Made by a program: the position numbers and the translations under genes. The notes beneath the pieces were generated by a model. It worked only from the letters and a program-made list of their open reading frames with translations, was not told the origin of the DNA and ran no database searches. A stretch of DNA of 64,000 bases from Urbifossiella limnaea (GTDB lineage Bacteria; Planctomycetota; Planctomycetia; Gemmatales; Gemmataceae), in NCBI RefSeq assembly GCF_007747215.1, contig NZ_CP036273.1, forward strand, positions 3,084,322 through 3,148,321, in the 5' to 3' direction. Of this stretch, positions 17,208 to 27,534 are shown piece by piece (within the stretch, counting starts at the first letter, position 1; every line of letters begins with the position of its first letter).

Positions 17208-17292
17208 CGGTCGGTCCGGAGGGAGGGGTTCTGTTATCGTAGCCCGTCCGGGCGGAGGCGGATACACTCGCCGGGTGGCCCGAGGGATAGCG

Positions 17293-18114
17293 ATGGCGTC
17301 GTGGCTGGTTCGCGCCTGGGAGCGGTGGTTCGCCGGGCCGCTGCGCCGCGTCGAGGCCGACTCGCTCGCCTACCGGCAGACGGCGACCGGGTTCGACGGC
17401 AAGACGGTCACCGTCGTTGTGGTCGCGGCCGTGAGCCTGGTGGTGCAGAACTACTACAGCGGCCCCGGCACCCTGATCGCGCCGCTGCGGTGGCTCGGCG
17501 CCTCGGACGATAGCGTGATTGACACGCTGTTCCGGTGGGAGTCGTCGCAGTCGGCCCGCCTGATGTGGTTCGCGTTGTGCGCGTTCACGACCTACGCCGT
17601 GCTGCCGGGTCTCGTCGTCACGCTGGCGTTCCGCGAGAGGTTGACCGACTATGGCGTCGGCGTCCGCGGCGTGGCCGCCGACTGGCCGGTGTACCTGGCG
17701 TTCGCGGCGGTCATGGTGCCGCTGGTGTACCTGTGCTCGGCCCTTCCACGGTTTCAAGAAGTGTACCCGTTCTACCGCGTCGGCTCGCGGGCCGACGTGG
17801 ACGCGGGCCTGATCCGCTGGGAACTGGCGTACGCGCTGCAGTTCATCGGCCTGGAGTTCTTCTTCCGCGGGTTCCTGGTCCACGGCACGAAGCACCGCTT
17901 CGGCGCGTACTCGGTGTTCCTGATGGTCATCCCGTACTGCATGATCCACTTCCACAAGCCGGTCGCGGAGTGCTTCGCGTCGATCATCGCTGGCGTGGCT
18001 CTCGGTGTGGTCAGCCTGGTAACGAAGTCGGTGTGGCCGGGTGCTGGGCTGCACATCCTCGTGGCCTGGGGGATGGACACGTCCGTACTGGTGCGGCGGG
18101 GGATGTTGTTCTGA
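17293..18114 (+). CDS. CPBP-family intramembrane metalloprotease
   Basis: A 273-residue membrane protein of the CPBP (CAAX protease/bacteriocin-processing) family, with about seven hydrophobic segments. Motif 1 is 'GLEFFFRGFLVHG' (E-x-x-x-R), with Phe in place of the second Glu of the common E-E-x-x-x-R. Motif 3 is 'MIHFHKPVAE'. A third motif near 'GAGLHILVAWGMD' supplies a late His. The ATG at 17293 follows GAGGGA by 5 bases; a GTG at 17275 is less likely. Divergent from the molybdoenzyme gene. Substrate unknown, and loss of one Glu may weaken protease activity. Confidence 0.75.
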   Translation: MASWLVRAWERWFAGPLRRVEADSLAYRQTATGFDGKTVTVVVVAAVSLVVQNYYSGPGTLIAPLRWLGASDDSVIDTLFRWESSQSARLMWFALCAFTTYAVLPGLVVTLAFRERLTDYGVGVRGVAADWPVYLAFAAVMVPLVYLCSALPRFQEVYPFYRVGSRADVDAGLIRWELAYALQFIGLEFFFRGFLVHGTKHRFGAYSVFLMVIPYCMIHFHKPVAECFASIIAGVALGVVSLVTKSVWPGAGLHILVAWGMDTSVLVRRGMLF

Positions 18115-18356
18115 CGCGCAGGGAGAAAAATGTGGTCGTCACGCTTGAATAGTGTACAAATGTATATTACGTTTCTGGTGGCGTCAAGCAACCGGCCGAA
18201 TTCTCGGCCCCCGGAACCCTGTCACGACGCCGATCCGCTCACGTCTGTCCTCGGTTGCTCCTCCCAACAAGATGGACGGACTTGACTTCCACTCACTGGT
18301 GGCCGATGCTTATCCCTAGCCTCCCCGCCCGCACCCGCCTCCGGGTCGTCTGCACG

Positions 18357-20663
18357 ATGCCGTTTCGCACCTCCCACACCCTCGCGGTCCTGGTCGCGCT
18401 CCTGGCGTGCCCCGCAGGCGCAGTCGCGCAGGCGACCAAGAGCGGTGAGCAGCTGTATGTCGAGCACTGCGTCCGCTGCCACGGCAAGGACGGGCAGGGG
18501 GCCAAGAAGACGATCGCGCCGCTGGCCGGCGAGAAGTCGGTGGCCCAACTCGCCAAGGTCATCGACGACACGATGCCGGAGGACGACCCGGACAAGCTGA
18601 ACGCCGCGGAGTCGGCCCGCGTCGCGGAGTACATCCACGGCGCCTTCTACTCGCCCACGGCTCAAGCCCGCGTTCGCCCGGCCCGCATCGACCTCGCCCG
18701 CCTCACCGTCGGCCAGTACCGCAACGCCGTCGCCGACGTCGTCGGTGGCTTCCGCCCGGCCGCGAAGCTCGACGGCAAGCAGGGGCTCAAGGGCGAGTAC
18801 TACAACGCCCGCAACTTCCAGGGGAACAAGAAGGTCATCGACCGCATCGACCCCGAGGTGAAGTTCGATTGGGGGAAGGCCGCGCCCGGCGAGAAGTTCG
18901 ACGCCCCGCACACGTTCGCAGTCCGCTGGGAAGGCTCGGTCGTGCCCCCGGAGTCGGGCGTTTACGAGTTCGTCGTCCGCACCGAGCACGCGGTCAAGCT
19001 GTTCGTCAACGACACCCGCACGCCCCTGATCGACGCCTGGGTGAAGTCCGGGAAGGACACCGAGTTCCGCGGCGCGCTGCACCTGCTGGCCGGGCGGGCG
19101 GTTCCGATCCGACTCGAATTCTCGAAGGCCAAGCAGGGTGTCGACGACTCCAAGAAGAACCCGAACCCGCCGCTGCTGCCGGCGTCGATGACGCTGCTTT
19201 GGAAGCCCCCGCACGGGGCCGTGACCGTGATTCCGGCGCGGCACCTATCGCCGGCGCGGACGGCCGAGAGCTACGTAGTTTCGACCGCGTTCCCGCCCGA
19301 CGATCGGAGCCTGGGCTGGGAACGCGGCACGACCGTGTCGAAGGAGTGGGACGCGGCGGCGACCGAGGCGGCGCTCGAAACGGTCTCGTACCTCGCGACG
19401 CGGCTCAACGAGCTGGCCGGCACCCGCGACGACGCCCCCGACCGCGCCGCGAAGCTGAAGGCGTTCGCGGCCAAGTTCGCCGAGCGGGCCTTCCGCCGGC
19501 CGCTGACGACGGAAGAAACCAAGCTCTACATCGACTCGCAGTTCGGCGGTACGCCGGACGCCGAGCTGGCGGCGAAGCGCGTCATCGTACTGGTGCTGAA
19601 GTCGCCGCGGTTCCTGTACAGGGAGGTCGGCGGCACCACCGACGGCTACGCAGTCGCGTCGCGGCTGGCGTTCGCGCTGTGGGACAGCGGCCCCGACGCC
19701 GAGCTACTGCGGGCCGCCGCCGCGGGGCAGCTGGCGACCCCGGGCCAGGTGCAAGCCCACGCCGAGCGGATGCTGAACGACCCACGGGCGCGGGCCAAGA
19801 TTCGCCAGTTCCTGCTGACGTGGCTGCGCGTGGACCAGCCGCACGACGTGAGCAAGAACCCGCTCCGCTTCCCCGGCTTTGACGAGGCCGCGGCCGCGGA
19901 CCTGCGCACGTCGCTGGAGCTGTTCCTCGACGATGTCGTCTGGAGCCCCGAGAGCGACTTCCGCAAGCTATTCCTGACAGACACCGTGCCGCTGAACGCT
20001 CGGCTTGCCAAGCTGTACGGGGGCACTGCCGCCGACGACGTGGGCTTCCGGCCGGTGCGGCTCGACGACGGCAAGCGGTTCGGCGTGCTGACGCACCCGT
20101 ACCTGATGGCCACGTTCGGCTACACCAGCGACAGCGCCCCGATCCACCGCGGCGTCTTCATCGCCCGCGGCGTACTCGGACTGACGCTGCGGCCGCCGCA
20201 GGACGCTTTCGCCCCGTTCGCCGCCGAGCTCCACCCGACGCTCACCACCCGCGAGCGGACCGCGCTGCAAACGCGACCCGCGGCGTGCGTGACGTGCCAC
20301 AGCGTTATCAACCCGCTCGGATTCACGCTCGAGAATTTCGACGCCATCGGCCGACACCGCGACCGCGACGCCGGCAAGGCAGTCGATTCGAGCGGCAGCT
20401 ATCACACCCGGGCCGGCGCCGACGTGACCTTTGCGGGCCCCGGGGAGCTCGCACGCTTCCTGGCGACGAGCCCGGAGGTTCACACGGCCTTCGCCGAGCA
20501 GCTGTTCCACCACCTGGCGAAGCAGCCGACCCGCGCCTACGGCCCGCGCACGCCCGACGAACTCGGCGCGTCCCTGAGCCGTGACGGGTTCAGCGTCCGG
20601 AAGCTGATTGTGCGGGCCGCCGTGATTTCGGCTTTACCGCCGCCCGTTCCCCCGAAACAATAA
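18357..20663 (+). CDS. Planctomycete cytochrome c / PA14 / DUF1592 protein
   Basis: A large exported protein (768 residues) of the planctomycete type. Order: signal peptide ending near 'AGAVAQA', N-terminal haem-binding 'CVRCH' (C38, C41, H42), a DUF1587-like segment '[15 protein letters not shown]', a PA14 domain (about 150-300, '[14 protein letters not shown]'), then DUF1595 ('[13 protein letters not shown]'), DUF1592 ('[17 protein letters not shown]'), DUF1588 with a second haem site ('[18 protein letters not shown]') and DUF1585 at the end. Such proteins are thought to work in the periplasm, often on polysaccharides, but no activity is established. The start at 18357 keeps the signal peptide. 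It forms a two-gene unit with the DUF1552 gene 29 bases downstream, the usual pairing. Confidence 0.88.
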   Translation: MPFRTSHTLAVLVALLACPAGAVAQATKSGEQLYVEHCVRCHGKDGQGAKKTIAPLAGEKSVAQLAKVIDDTMPEDDPDKLNAAESARVAEYIHGAFYSPTAQARVRPARIDLARLTVGQYRNAVADVVGGFRPAAKLDGKQGLKGEYYNARNFQGNKKVIDRIDPEVKFDWGKAAPGEKFDAPHTFAVRWEGSVVPPESGVYEFVVRTEHAVKLFVNDTRTPLIDAWVKSGKDTEFRGALHLLAGRAVPIRLEFSKAKQGVDDSKKNPNPPLLPASMTLLWKPPHGAVTVIPARHLSPARTAESYVVSTAFPPDDRSLGWERGTTVSKEWDAAATEAALETVSYLATRLNELAGTRDDAPDRAAKLKAFAAKFAERAFRRPLTTEETKLYIDSQFGGTPDAELAAKRVIVLVLKSPRFLYREVGGTTDGYAVASRLAFALWDSGPDAELLRAAAAGQLATPGQVQAHAERMLNDPRARAKIRQFLLTWLRVDQPHDVSKNPLRFPGFDEAAAADLRTSLELFLDDVVWSPESDFRKLFLTDTVPLNARLAKLYGGTAADDVGFRPVRLDDGKRFGVLTHPYLMATFGYTSDSAPIHRGVFIARGVLGLTLRPPQDAFAPFAAELHPTLTTRERTALQTRPAACVTCHSVINPLGFTLENFDAIGRHRDRDAGKAVDSSGSYHTRAGADVTFAGPGELARFLATSPEVHTAFAEQLFHHLAKQPTRAYGPRTPDELGASLSRDGFSVRKLIVRAAVISALPPPVPPKQ

Positions 20664-20692
20664 ATACCACAGCCCCAAGCCCGGAGCCCCCG

Positions 20693-22000
20693 ATGGTCCA
20701 CTCGCGCCGCGACTTCCTCCGCGACCTCGGGGTCGGCGCCGCCGCGCTCCCGTTCGTCGGGAACCTGCCCGGCCTCGGGTTCGCCAACCAGACGCGCCGC
20801 AAGCAGCGCCTCGTCGTGATGTTCAGCCCGAACGGCGTCATCCCCGGCGCGTTCTGGCCGAAAGAGGAAGGGGCCGACTTCACTCTCCCCGAGTCGCTGA
20901 CGCCGCTCGCCCCGTTCAAGGACAAGACACTTATCCTGAACGGCGTCTGCGACCGCGTCCGCGGCGACGGCGACGCGCACATGCGCGGCATCGGCTGTTT
21001 GCTCACCGGCGTCGAGCTTTTCCCCGGCAACATCCAGGGCGGCTCGCACACGCCCGCAGGCTGGGCCAGCGGCAACTCCATCGATCAGGAAATCCGCACG
21101 TTCTTGCAGCGTGACGCCGCCACCCGCACGCGGTTCGGCTCGCTCGAGTTCGGCGTCATGGTCCCCGACCGCGCCGACACGTGGACGCGGATGGTGTACA
21201 CCGCCGCGAACAAGCCGGTGGCGCCGATCGACGACCCGTACCAGATGTTCAACAAGCTCTACGGCCGCACCAAGGACCGTGAGCTGCTCGGCAGTGTCCT
21301 CGACGACGTCAGCGCCGACTTGAACCGCGTCGCGGGGGCCGTGGGCGCCGCCGACCGCCGGCTCCTCGACGAGCACGCCACGTTCGTCCGTGAGATGGAG
21401 CAGGAGCTACGGGCCGCCCGCGCCGCGGCCGGGCACGAGGTGCCGCGGCTCGAACCCGGCGTGCGGAAGGACAACGACCGCATCCCGCAGATCAGCCGGA
21501 TGCAGATCGACCTGATGGTGAACGCCTTCAAGGCCGACTTCAGCCGCGTCGCCACGCTCCAGTACACGAACTCCGTGGGCATGGCGCGAATGCGGTGGCT
21601 CGACATCACCGAGGGGCACCACGAGCTGAGCCACGAGCCGGACACCAACCAGGCGGCGGTGGACAAGCTGACGCGGATCAACAAGTGGTTCGCCGGGGAA
21701 CTGGCCTACCTCGCCCGCAAGCTGGCCGACACCCCCGAGCCGGGCGGCACCGGCACCATGCTCGACAACACCGTCATCGTGTGGACGAACGAGTTGGGGA
21801 AGGGGAACTCGCACACGCTGGACAACATCCCGTTCCTGCTCGTCGGCGGCGGGCTCGACTTCAAGACGGGCCGGTCACTGAAGTTCCCGCGCGTCGCACA
21901 CAATCGGCTGCTGATGAGCCTGGCCCACGGGTTCGGGCACCGCGTCGAGCGGTTCGGCAGCGGCGAGTTCTGCGGCGCGGGTGCGCTGAACCTGAGCTAA
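20693..22000 (+). CDS. DUF1552 exported protein
   Basis: A 435-residue protein of the DUF1552 family, almost always encoded next to a DUF1592 protein in planctomycetes. The N-terminus '[18 protein letters not shown]' has a twin Arg and a hydrophobic stretch, so Tat export is likely. Family features are '[13 protein letters not shown]', '[16 protein letters not shown]', '[11 protein letters not shown]' and '[11 protein letters not shown]'. The overall pattern resembles DUF1501/sulfatase-fold phosphoesterases, with His-rich segments that could bind metal; no activity is proven. A long palindrome starts 6 bases after the stop. Confidence 0.88.
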   Translation: MVHSRRDFLRDLGVGAAALPFVGNLPGLGFANQTRRKQRLVVMFSPNGVIPGAFWPKEEGADFTLPESLTPLAPFKDKTLILNGVCDRVRGDGDAHMRGIGCLLTGVELFPGNIQGGSHTPAGWASGNSIDQEIRTFLQRDAATRTRFGSLEFGVMVPDRADTWTRMVYTAANKPVAPIDDPYQMFNKLYGRTKDRELLGSVLDDVSADLNRVAGAVGAADRRLLDEHATFVREMEQELRAARAAAGHEVPRLEPGVRKDNDRIPQISRMQIDLMVNAFKADFSRVATLQYTNSVGMARMRWLDITEGHHELSHEPDTNQAAVDKLTRINKWFAGELAYLARKLADTPEPGGTGTMLDNTVIVWTNELGKGNSHTLDNIPFLLVGGGLDFKTGRSLKFPRVAHNRLLMSLAHGFGHRVERFGSGEFCGAGALNLS

Positions 22001-22006
22001 CTCTTC

Positions 22007-22050
22007 CGCCGCCTGCGGCGTAGCACCGCGGTGCTACGCCGCAGGCGGCG
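22007..22050. terminator. Perfect 22-bp palindrome between convergent genes
   Basis: Two perfectly complementary 22-base arms (22007-22028 and 22029-22050) with no spacer lie between the end of the DUF1552 gene (22000) and the end of the SGNH hydrolase gene (22058). The position suggests a two-way terminator or transcript-end structure, although neither side has a proper U tract (only AAAA on the right). Confidence 0.6.
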
Positions 22051-22057
22051 AAAACCA

Positions 22058-23749
22058 TCAGCCCACATACACCCCGTAGCTGCGCCCGGCGTCGTTGAGC
22101 CCGAACACGTCGCCCTGCTCGCCGCGGTACGTCCGCGCCGCCCCCGCCGTCAGCAACACGTCCGCCGCTTCACGCAGCACGCCGAGTCGCACCGCGCCTG
22201 CCACCGGCGCGAAGAAACTGGCCCGCTCCGCACCCGTCGCGGCGTCCGTCAGCTTGACGTGCGGTGCCCCAGAAACCGGGGCAGTGGCCACGTCGCTGTT
22301 CACGACCGCGACCCACACGCCCGTCCGCACTCCGGCGTCGTATGCGGCGTAGCTGAACACCGGCCGCGACTCGCCCAGGCGGTACACCTTCACGACCGGC
22401 CCGCCGCCGTTCCCCGCCCCCGTCACGATCGCCGGGCCAACGCCATCCACCTCACCCGCCGCGACGTTGACGCCGCCGCGGAACGACGACTCGTACGCGA
22501 AGAAGCGGGCCACTTCGGCGAAGTCGCCGCCGCGGTACACGGCCACCGCCGGGCCGCCGCCCTCACCCGCGCCGGCTACGACCTCGGCGACGCCGTCGCC
22601 GTCGAGGTCCGAGGCCGCGACGTTGACGCCGCCGCGGAACGACGACTCGAACGCGAAGAAACTTGCCGCCTCTGAGCCGTCCGCGCCGCTGAACACCTTC
22701 ACCGCCGGCGCCCCACCCAGGCCCGCCCCGACGACTATGTCGGGCACGCCGTCGCCGGTCACGTCGGCCGTCGCCACGCGGACGCCGCCGGTGAAGTCGG
22801 GGCCGAACGCCAGGTACTCGTTCCGCACGTGACCGGCGGCGTCGAACACGTTTACGACTGCGGCCTGCCCGATGTCCCGACCGGTGGCAAACACCGCTTC
22901 ATGTTTTGCCAGTGGTGACCAGGCCCGCGCGGCCGGCACGTCGGCCGGGGCCGTCACCACGCGGCGGAACCAAGCCAGGACGTCGAGCGCCTCCAGGTTG
23001 CGGACGTTCTGCGACGCCCCGTTCACACTGGCACCGTCGCCCTCGTAGACGAGGTGAACGCCGTCCGGAGCCAGGCCGCCGCCGGGCAGCGACGCGACGC
23101 CGCGCCACAGGTTCCACACCGGCACGCGGAACTCGTCCGCCACGTCGGCGACGATCTGGTTCAACTCCAGTACGCGACCCGCGAGCACGCCGCCGTTGTA
23201 CGTGTTCGGCGGGATCGTGCTCAGCAGCGGCACGACGCCCGCCGCGGTGAGCGTCCGAACGATGGCGCGCAGTTGCTCGCGGTACGCCTCGGCCTGATTC
23301 CAAAACAGGTCGTTCGTGCCGATCATCACCAGGGCGACGCCGACGTTCGAGGACGCCAACGCGCCGGGGATCGTGGCCGCCAGGTCTGTCGCGCGAAAGC
23401 CCGGGACCGCGCTCGTCGTCGGCCGCACGAACGAGCCGCCGGCGCGGAACTCGGTCACGGTGGCCACCAGGTCCGGCCGCACGGCGGCGAGGCCGGCCGG
23501 GTTGTAGAACGGTTTGCCGTACCCGGCCAGGAAGCCGCTGTAGTAGCTGCCGATCGTCGCCGAGTTACTGTCCCCGGCGACCAACAGTGACGTCGTGGAG
23601 CGGCCGGCGAGTTGCCCCCGCAGCGCGATCGCACGTACGGAGTCGATGACCGCCGCGTCGTCGGCCGGTACGACGGGCAGCGTCTCGAACGCGGCGGCGG
23701 GAACCTCACGAGCTTCGAGCAGTTCGACCGTGAGCGGCGGACGGGGCAT
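22058..23749 (-). CDS. SGNH-type hydrolase with FG-GAP repeats, surface tag
   Basis: A 563-residue surface protein. The chosen ATG (23749) starts with 'MPRPPLTVELLEAREVPAAA', the 'LE.LE.R.(V/T)PA' tag common at the N-terminus of Gemmata-type exported proteins. Residues about 50-300 form an SGNH/GDSL hydrolase: Ser61 in 'VAGDSNSATIG', 'MIGTNDLFW' (block III) and 'LAPDGVHLVYEG' (D-x-x-H). Residues about 320-520 are FG-GAP/VCBS repeats with Ca-binding-like 'DVTGDGVPDIVVGAG' and 'DLDGDGVAEVVAGAG'. Probably an esterase or carbohydrate deacetylase anchored to or acting on polymers; the substrate is unknown. The longer reading to 23995 lacks the tag and is not used. Confidence 0.82.
   Translation of the reverse strand: MPRPPLTVELLEAREVPAAAFETLPVVPADDAAVIDSVRAIALRGQLAGRSTTSLLVAGDSNSATIGSYYSGFLAGYGKPFYNPAGLAAVRPDLVATVTEFRAGGSFVRPTTSAVPGFRATDLAATIPGALASSNVGVALVMIGTNDLFWNQAEAYREQLRAIVRTLTAAGVVPLLSTIPPNTYNGGVLAGRVLELNQIVADVADEFRVPVWNLWRGVASLPGGGLAPDGVHLVYEGDGASVNGASQNVRNLEALDVLAWFRRVVTAPADVPAARAWSPLAKHEAVFATGRDIGQAAVVNVFDAAGHVRNEYLAFGPDFTGGVRVATADVTGDGVPDIVVGAGLGGAPAVKVFSGADGSEAASFFAFESSFRGGVNVAASDLDGDGVAEVVAGAGEGGGPAVAVYRGGDFAEVARFFAYESSFRGGVNVAAGEVDGVGPAIVTGAGNGGGPVVKVYRLGESRPVFSYAAYDAGVRTGVWVAVVNSDVATAPVSGAPHVKLTDAATGAERASFFAPVAGAVRLGVLREAADVLLTAGAARTYRGEQGDVFGLNDAGRSYGVYVG
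22461..22649. repeat. Tandem repeat inside the FG-GAP region
   Basis: A 33-base stretch is identical at 22461-22493 and 22617-22649, a period of 156 bases (52 codons). It encodes the repeated 'FRGGVNVAA' blade edge of the beta-propeller in the minus-strand gene. This is recent internal duplication of protein repeats, not a mobile or CRISPR-like repeat. Confidence 0.8.
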
Positions 23750-23994
23750 GAGCGCGTCCTGGCCGGGTGAGGCATGGGCGCGTCCTGGCCGCGTGGGCGA
23801 TCCGTCCCCCGTAGTCTGCGCCGCTTCACGCGGTCGGGCTACCTCCAGTCGCGCCGATCCGCCCGAACGCTCCGGAAGCCGTTGACACGACCCGCAGCCG
23901 CGGTATGGTCCCCGGCCTGAACGTGGGTCGCCGCCGCAGGGGGAAACTGTACGGCGGCGACCCCGCAGAAGCCGATTAACCCGGACAGCCCGCA

Positions 23995-24375
23995 ATGTCG
24001 GACGCGACCACCCCGGTGGCGGCGCTCAAAGAGAACATGCGCCGGTTCGCCGACGCCCGCGGGTGGGAGCCGTACCACTCGCCCAAGAATCTCGTCATGG
24101 CCCTCGCCAGCGAGGTCGGCGAGCTGTGTACCGTGTTCCGCTGGCTGACGGCCGACGAGTCGCGGCGGCTGGACGACGCCCCGGGCTTACGCGAGGCGGT
24201 GGCCGACGAGATGGCGGACGTGGCCAACTGCCTGTTCCTGCTGAGCGTCCACACGGGCATCGACTTGAGCGACGCGGTGCGGGCGAAGACGGCGAAAAAC
24301 GCGATCAAGTACCCGGCCCCGCCGCCTTCGGGGGAAGGCGGCGGGGCCGGGGGAGACACGCCGGCCGCGGGCTGA
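23995..24375 (+). CDS. MazG-like nucleotide pyrophosphohydrolase
   Basis: A 126-residue all-alpha NTP pyrophosphatase (MazG/dCTPase-like) that would hydrolyse (d)NTP to the monophosphate and pyrophosphate in house-cleaning. The metal-binding helices are seen: 'NLVMALASEVGELCTVFRW' with E-x-x-E and 'EAVADEMADVANCLFLL' with E-x-x-D. The C-terminal 25 residues are Gly/Pro-rich and low-complexity. Divergent from the SGNH hydrolase gene; start ATG 23995. The preferred nucleotide cannot be inferred. Confidence 0.85.
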   Translation: MSDATTPVAALKENMRRFADARGWEPYHSPKNLVMALASEVGELCTVFRWLTADESRRLDDAPGLREAVADEMADVANCLFLLSVHTGIDLSDAVRAKTAKNAIKYPAPPPSGEGGGAGGDTPAAG

Positions 24376-24421
24376 CGCGGCACTCGGGGACAGGGATTTT
24401 TTCGCCCAGGGGGACCAGGCC

Positions 24422-26692
24422 GTGCGTTCTCGAACCCTATTCCGCGCCGCGGTGTCGGCCGCCGCGGTCGGGCTGGCCGCCTTCGGGACGGTTACCGCCC
24501 AGCAGCCGCCGACCGGCAAGCTGCCGCCCGCCGGGCAGCCGGCTACCACCGTGCGGCCGTTCGGTGAGTGGTCGCCGACGCCCGCCCCGCCCGGGGGCTT
24601 CACGCCGAAGCAGAGCGGCGTTCAGCCTGCCGGCGGCGTGCTCCCGACGCCCCCCGGTTACCTCCAGTCGTCGCAGGCGGGCAACAAGGGCCGCCTCACC
24701 ACGCCGGTGATGGCTGGCGCCGACGGTGTCCGTCCCGCGAGCGGATTCGACCTGCCGCCGCCGAATCTCAATATTCCGAACTTCAAGGGCGGCACCGCGC
24801 CGTCAACGGCCGAGCCGAACCTGACGAAGTTCGGCCCGCTTCCGACGACCGACGACCCGAAGCCGCCGGTGCCCGTAGTGCCGCCGGTGGGCCGCGCCCC
24901 GGCCACGCCGCCGGTCGTACCGACCCCGGTCGCACTGCCAGCCCCGCCGCTGGTCCCACCTGTGGCGGCGCCGGTGACGCCCCTCCCGATTCCCGCTCCC
25001 GCGGCGCTACCGCCGGTCGGACAGGCGGCCCCGGTCGTGCCGCCGGCACCCGCCGTCGTGCCGCCGGTCGCCACGCCGCTGGTGCCGCCCATCGGTGCCG
25101 CACCGACCGCGCCCCCGATCACACCGGTAGCACCGCCGGCCACGAACCCGGCCTTTACACCGCGGCCGACGCCTGCCGTCGCCGTGCCGCCGGCCGCTGC
25201 CCCGGTCGCCACGCCGGCCGCAGCCCTGCCGCCGCGGGCCACACCTTCGGTCGTGGTCGAGACCGTCTGCCCCGAATCGGTGTCGTTCGGCCAGGAGTAC
25301 CAGTACAAGCTGATCGTTCGTAACGGCGGCAGCGGGGCCGTGGCCCACGTTCGCGTTGAGAACGAACTGCCCGGCGGCGCCCGCTTCGTCGGTTGCGAGC
25401 CGCAGGGTGAGTTGAACGGCGACCGCCTCGTGTGGTCGCTAGGTTCACTCGACGCGGGTGCGGAGCGGCACTTCACGGTGAAGGTGAAGGCCGGAGACGA
25501 GGGCGAGGCCCGTACCCGCGCCACGGTGACGTTCTCCGCCGCCGTGTCCGGCCGCACGCACGTAACCCGGCCGCGGCTCACCACGACGGTCCGCGGGCCG
25601 GAGTCGGCGCGTGCCGGCGACGACGCCCGGTTCGTCATCAACGTCACGAACAGCGGCTCCGGCCCGGCCAACCGCGTGCTCGTTCAGGCCACGCTGTCCG
25701 ACGGGCTCTACCACGCCCAGGCCCAGAAGGGCGGGCTGATCGAGGCCGAGCTGCCGATGGTGAAGGCCGGCGAGACGCGCACCGTCGAACTGAAGCTCGG
25801 TGCGGCCAAGTCCGGCCTCCAGAGCCTGCAGATCGTTACCGCCGCGGACGGCAGCCCGGACGCGACGGCGAAGGCGGCGATGAACGTCATCGAGCCGATG
25901 CTGGCGGTCCGGCAGGCCGGGCCGGGCAAGTGCCTGGTCGGCGGCACCGACCCGACCTTCGAGATTGAACTGACCAACCCCGGCACCGCGGCGACGGACC
26001 CGGTTCAGTTGCACTCGGTGCTGCCCGACGGGTTCGACTTCGCCAGCGCCAGCGACGGCGGGGCGGTGGCGACGGGGAACGCCCGGACGGTGTCGTGGCG
26101 GCTGCCGGGCCTGCCGGCCGGTGGGAACAAGAAGGTGACGCTGCGGCTGCGGGCGACGACCGCGACCGACGGTAGCCCGCTGCGGACGGTGGCCCAGTCG
26201 GTGCCGGGCGAGGTCACGCCGGCCGGGGCGACGGCCTCCGGCGTGGCCGTGCGGCCGGCCGGCCGCGGGCTGGAGGCGCGAACGGAGTCGGTAATCGTCG
26301 CCGAGGGTGTCGCCGCCGTTCGCTTCGACGTGACCGTGCTGGAGAACCCGGTGATGGTCGGTCGCGAGGCGACCTACGAGATCAAGGTCTCGAACCGCGG
26401 CACCGGCCCGTGCCAGAACGTGCAACTGGTGGCGGTCCTCGCCGACGGCACCGAGTTCATGGGCGCCACCGCCGGTGCGACGAACCAGGCCGCGGCGGTG
26501 CGGGCGCAAGGCCAGCAGGTGACGTTCGAGGTGATCCCGAGCCTGGGCGCCCGGGCCGACCACGTGTACCGCGTGCGGGTGAAGGCGAACGCCGCGGGCG
26601 CCCTGCCGTTCCGCGTGCAGCTGTCGTCCGACCAGCTGCGGGCGCCGCTGGTCAAGGAAGAGAGCACGACGTTCTACATGGAGCAGCGGTGA
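24422..26692 (+). CDS. Exported Pro-rich protein with DUF11 repeats
   Basis: A 756-residue secreted protein starting at GTG 24422. A signal peptide (up to 'GTVTAQ') is followed by a Pro/Ala/Val-rich region (about 25-275) that could span or extend through the envelope. Then come about four Ig-like DUF11 (COG1361) modules of roughly 110 residues, each with the pattern 'NxGsgpa.nV.v...LP.G..f': 'RNGGSGAVAHVRVENELPGG', 'TNSGSGPANRVLVQATLSDG', 'TNPGTAATDPVQLHSVLPDG' and 'SNRGTGPCQNVQLVAVLADG'. Probably a cell-surface structural or adhesion protein. No enzymatic motif. The downstream gene at 27535 has a similar Pro-rich design. Confidence 0.8.
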   Translation: MRSRTLFRAAVSAAAVGLAAFGTVTAQQPPTGKLPPAGQPATTVRPFGEWSPTPAPPGGFTPKQSGVQPAGGVLPTPPGYLQSSQAGNKGRLTTPVMAGADGVRPASGFDLPPPNLNIPNFKGGTAPSTAEPNLTKFGPLPTTDDPKPPVPVVPPVGRAPATPPVVPTPVALPAPPLVPPVAAPVTPLPIPAPAALPPVGQAAPVVPPAPAVVPPVATPLVPPIGAAPTAPPITPVAPPATNPAFTPRPTPAVAVPPAAAPVATPAAALPPRATPSVVVETVCPESVSFGQEYQYKLIVRNGGSGAVAHVRVENELPGGARFVGCEPQGELNGDRLVWSLGSLDAGAERHFTVKVKAGDEGEARTRATVTFSAAVSGRTHVTRPRLTTTVRGPESARAGDDARFVINVTNSGSGPANRVLVQATLSDGLYHAQAQKGGLIEAELPMVKAGETRTVELKLGAAKSGLQSLQIVTAADGSPDATAKAAMNVIEPMLAVRQAGPGKCLVGGTDPTFEIELTNPGTAATDPVQLHSVLPDGFDFASASDGGAVATGNARTVSWRLPGLPAGGNKKVTLRLRATTATDGSPLRTVAQSVPGEVTPAGATASGVAVRPAGRGLEARTESVIVAEGVAAVRFDVTVLENPVMVGREATYEIKVSNRGTGPCQNVQLVAVLADGTEFMGATAGATNQAAAVRAQGQQVTFEVIPSLGARADHVYRVRVKANAAGALPFRVQLSSDQLRAPLVKEESTTFYMEQR

Positions 26693-26927
26693 CGGGGACA
26701 GGAGACAGGGGACAGGAACCAGGCGGAATGATCCGAGGGTTTCTTGTCTCCCGTGTCCTGCCTCCTGTCTTCTCGGGAACCCGGTGACGTACGCGTCACC
26801 GCATGACGTAGAGCAGTACGGAAGCGCACCTCCGCTGGGGGGCGGGGTTGCGGGTTGGCGGGGGTGAAGGATACCATCCGGCGGCTTTCGACCCGGGTTG
26901 TGCCCGGGCGGGGGAAGGAGCCCGTTC
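26693..26927. other. Intergenic spacer with short repeats and a UACG-loop hairpin
   Basis: No gene is seen. Bases 26695-26722 carry repeats of the unit 'GGGACAGGAGACA', and a loosely complementary copy occurs at about 26743-26772, so an imperfect foldback is possible. A perfect 7-bp hairpin (26783-26789 with 26794-26800, loop TACG) follows and could end the DUF11 transcript; there is no U tract. Confidence 0.5.
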
Positions 26928-27485
26928 ATGAGCGTAGGACGTGCGCAGCGCCAGCGGCAGAAGCTGCACATCCGGTGGATGATCCGGCGCGACATGCCGG
27001 ACGTACTCGCGGCCGAGCGGGCCAGCTTCGAGTACGCGTGGACGGAGGACGACTTCCTCCGCTGCCTCCGCCAGCGGAACTGCATCGGCATGGTCGCCGA
27101 GAGCGACGACCCGGTCGGCCCCGCCCCCGGCGTGCGGGTGGCCGGGTTCATGATCTACGAGCTCCACAAGACCCGCCTGCACATCCTGAACTTCGCTGTC
27201 CACCCGCTGGCCCGGCGGAACGGGATCGGCGGGCAGATGCTCGGCAAGCTCGTCCACAAGCTCACGACGCACCGCCGGCTCAAGATCACGCTCGCGGTGC
27301 GGGAGCGGAACATCGACGCCCAGGTGTTCTTCCGCGACCACGACTTCCGCGCCACCAAGGTGCTGCGGAATTACTACGAGGACAGCGGCGAGGACGCCTT
27401 CCAGATGGAGCTCTGGGCGCCGTCCGACTACGCCGACGAGGACGACGGCCCGGTCAACCGGATTGCCCAGTACGAGGAGCGCTAG
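26928..27485 (+). CDS. GNAT acetyltransferase (RimI-like)
   Basis: A 185-residue GNAT N-acetyltransferase that uses acetyl-CoA. Motif A 'NFAVHPLARRNGIGGQML' contains the R-x-x-G-x-G pyrophosphate loop; motif B follows with 'VRERNIDAQVFFRDHDF', close to ribosomal-protein S18 acetyltransferase RimI, and 'YYEDSGEDAFQMEL' near the end. AAGGAG sits 7 bases before the ATG at 26928, which decides that start over a GTG at 26898. True RimI function is not proven; another protein or small-molecule target is possible. Confidence 0.85.
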   Translation: MSVGRAQRQRQKLHIRWMIRRDMPDVLAAERASFEYAWTEDDFLRCLRQRNCIGMVAESDDPVGPAPGVRVAGFMIYELHKTRLHILNFAVHPLARRNGIGGQMLGKLVHKLTTHRRLKITLAVRERNIDAQVFFRDHDFRATKVLRNYYEDSGEDAFQMELWAPSDYADEDDGPVNRIAQYEER

Positions 27486-27534
27486 GAACCGAGCCCGGGG
27501 CCGCCCCGGGCTTTCGGTCTAGGGAGGGACGCCC

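Noticed and set aside
18121-18180. AT-rich pocket with TTGAAT and TATATT as a promoter for the DUF1592 gene
   Set aside because: The spacing between the two hexamers is only 12-14 bases and it lies about 190 bases from the start codon, so it was not listed as a promoter.
22461-22649. Spaced direct repeats as a possible CRISPR array
   Set aside because: Only two copies, 156 bases apart, both in frame and coding for the same FG-GAP strand; no cas genes.
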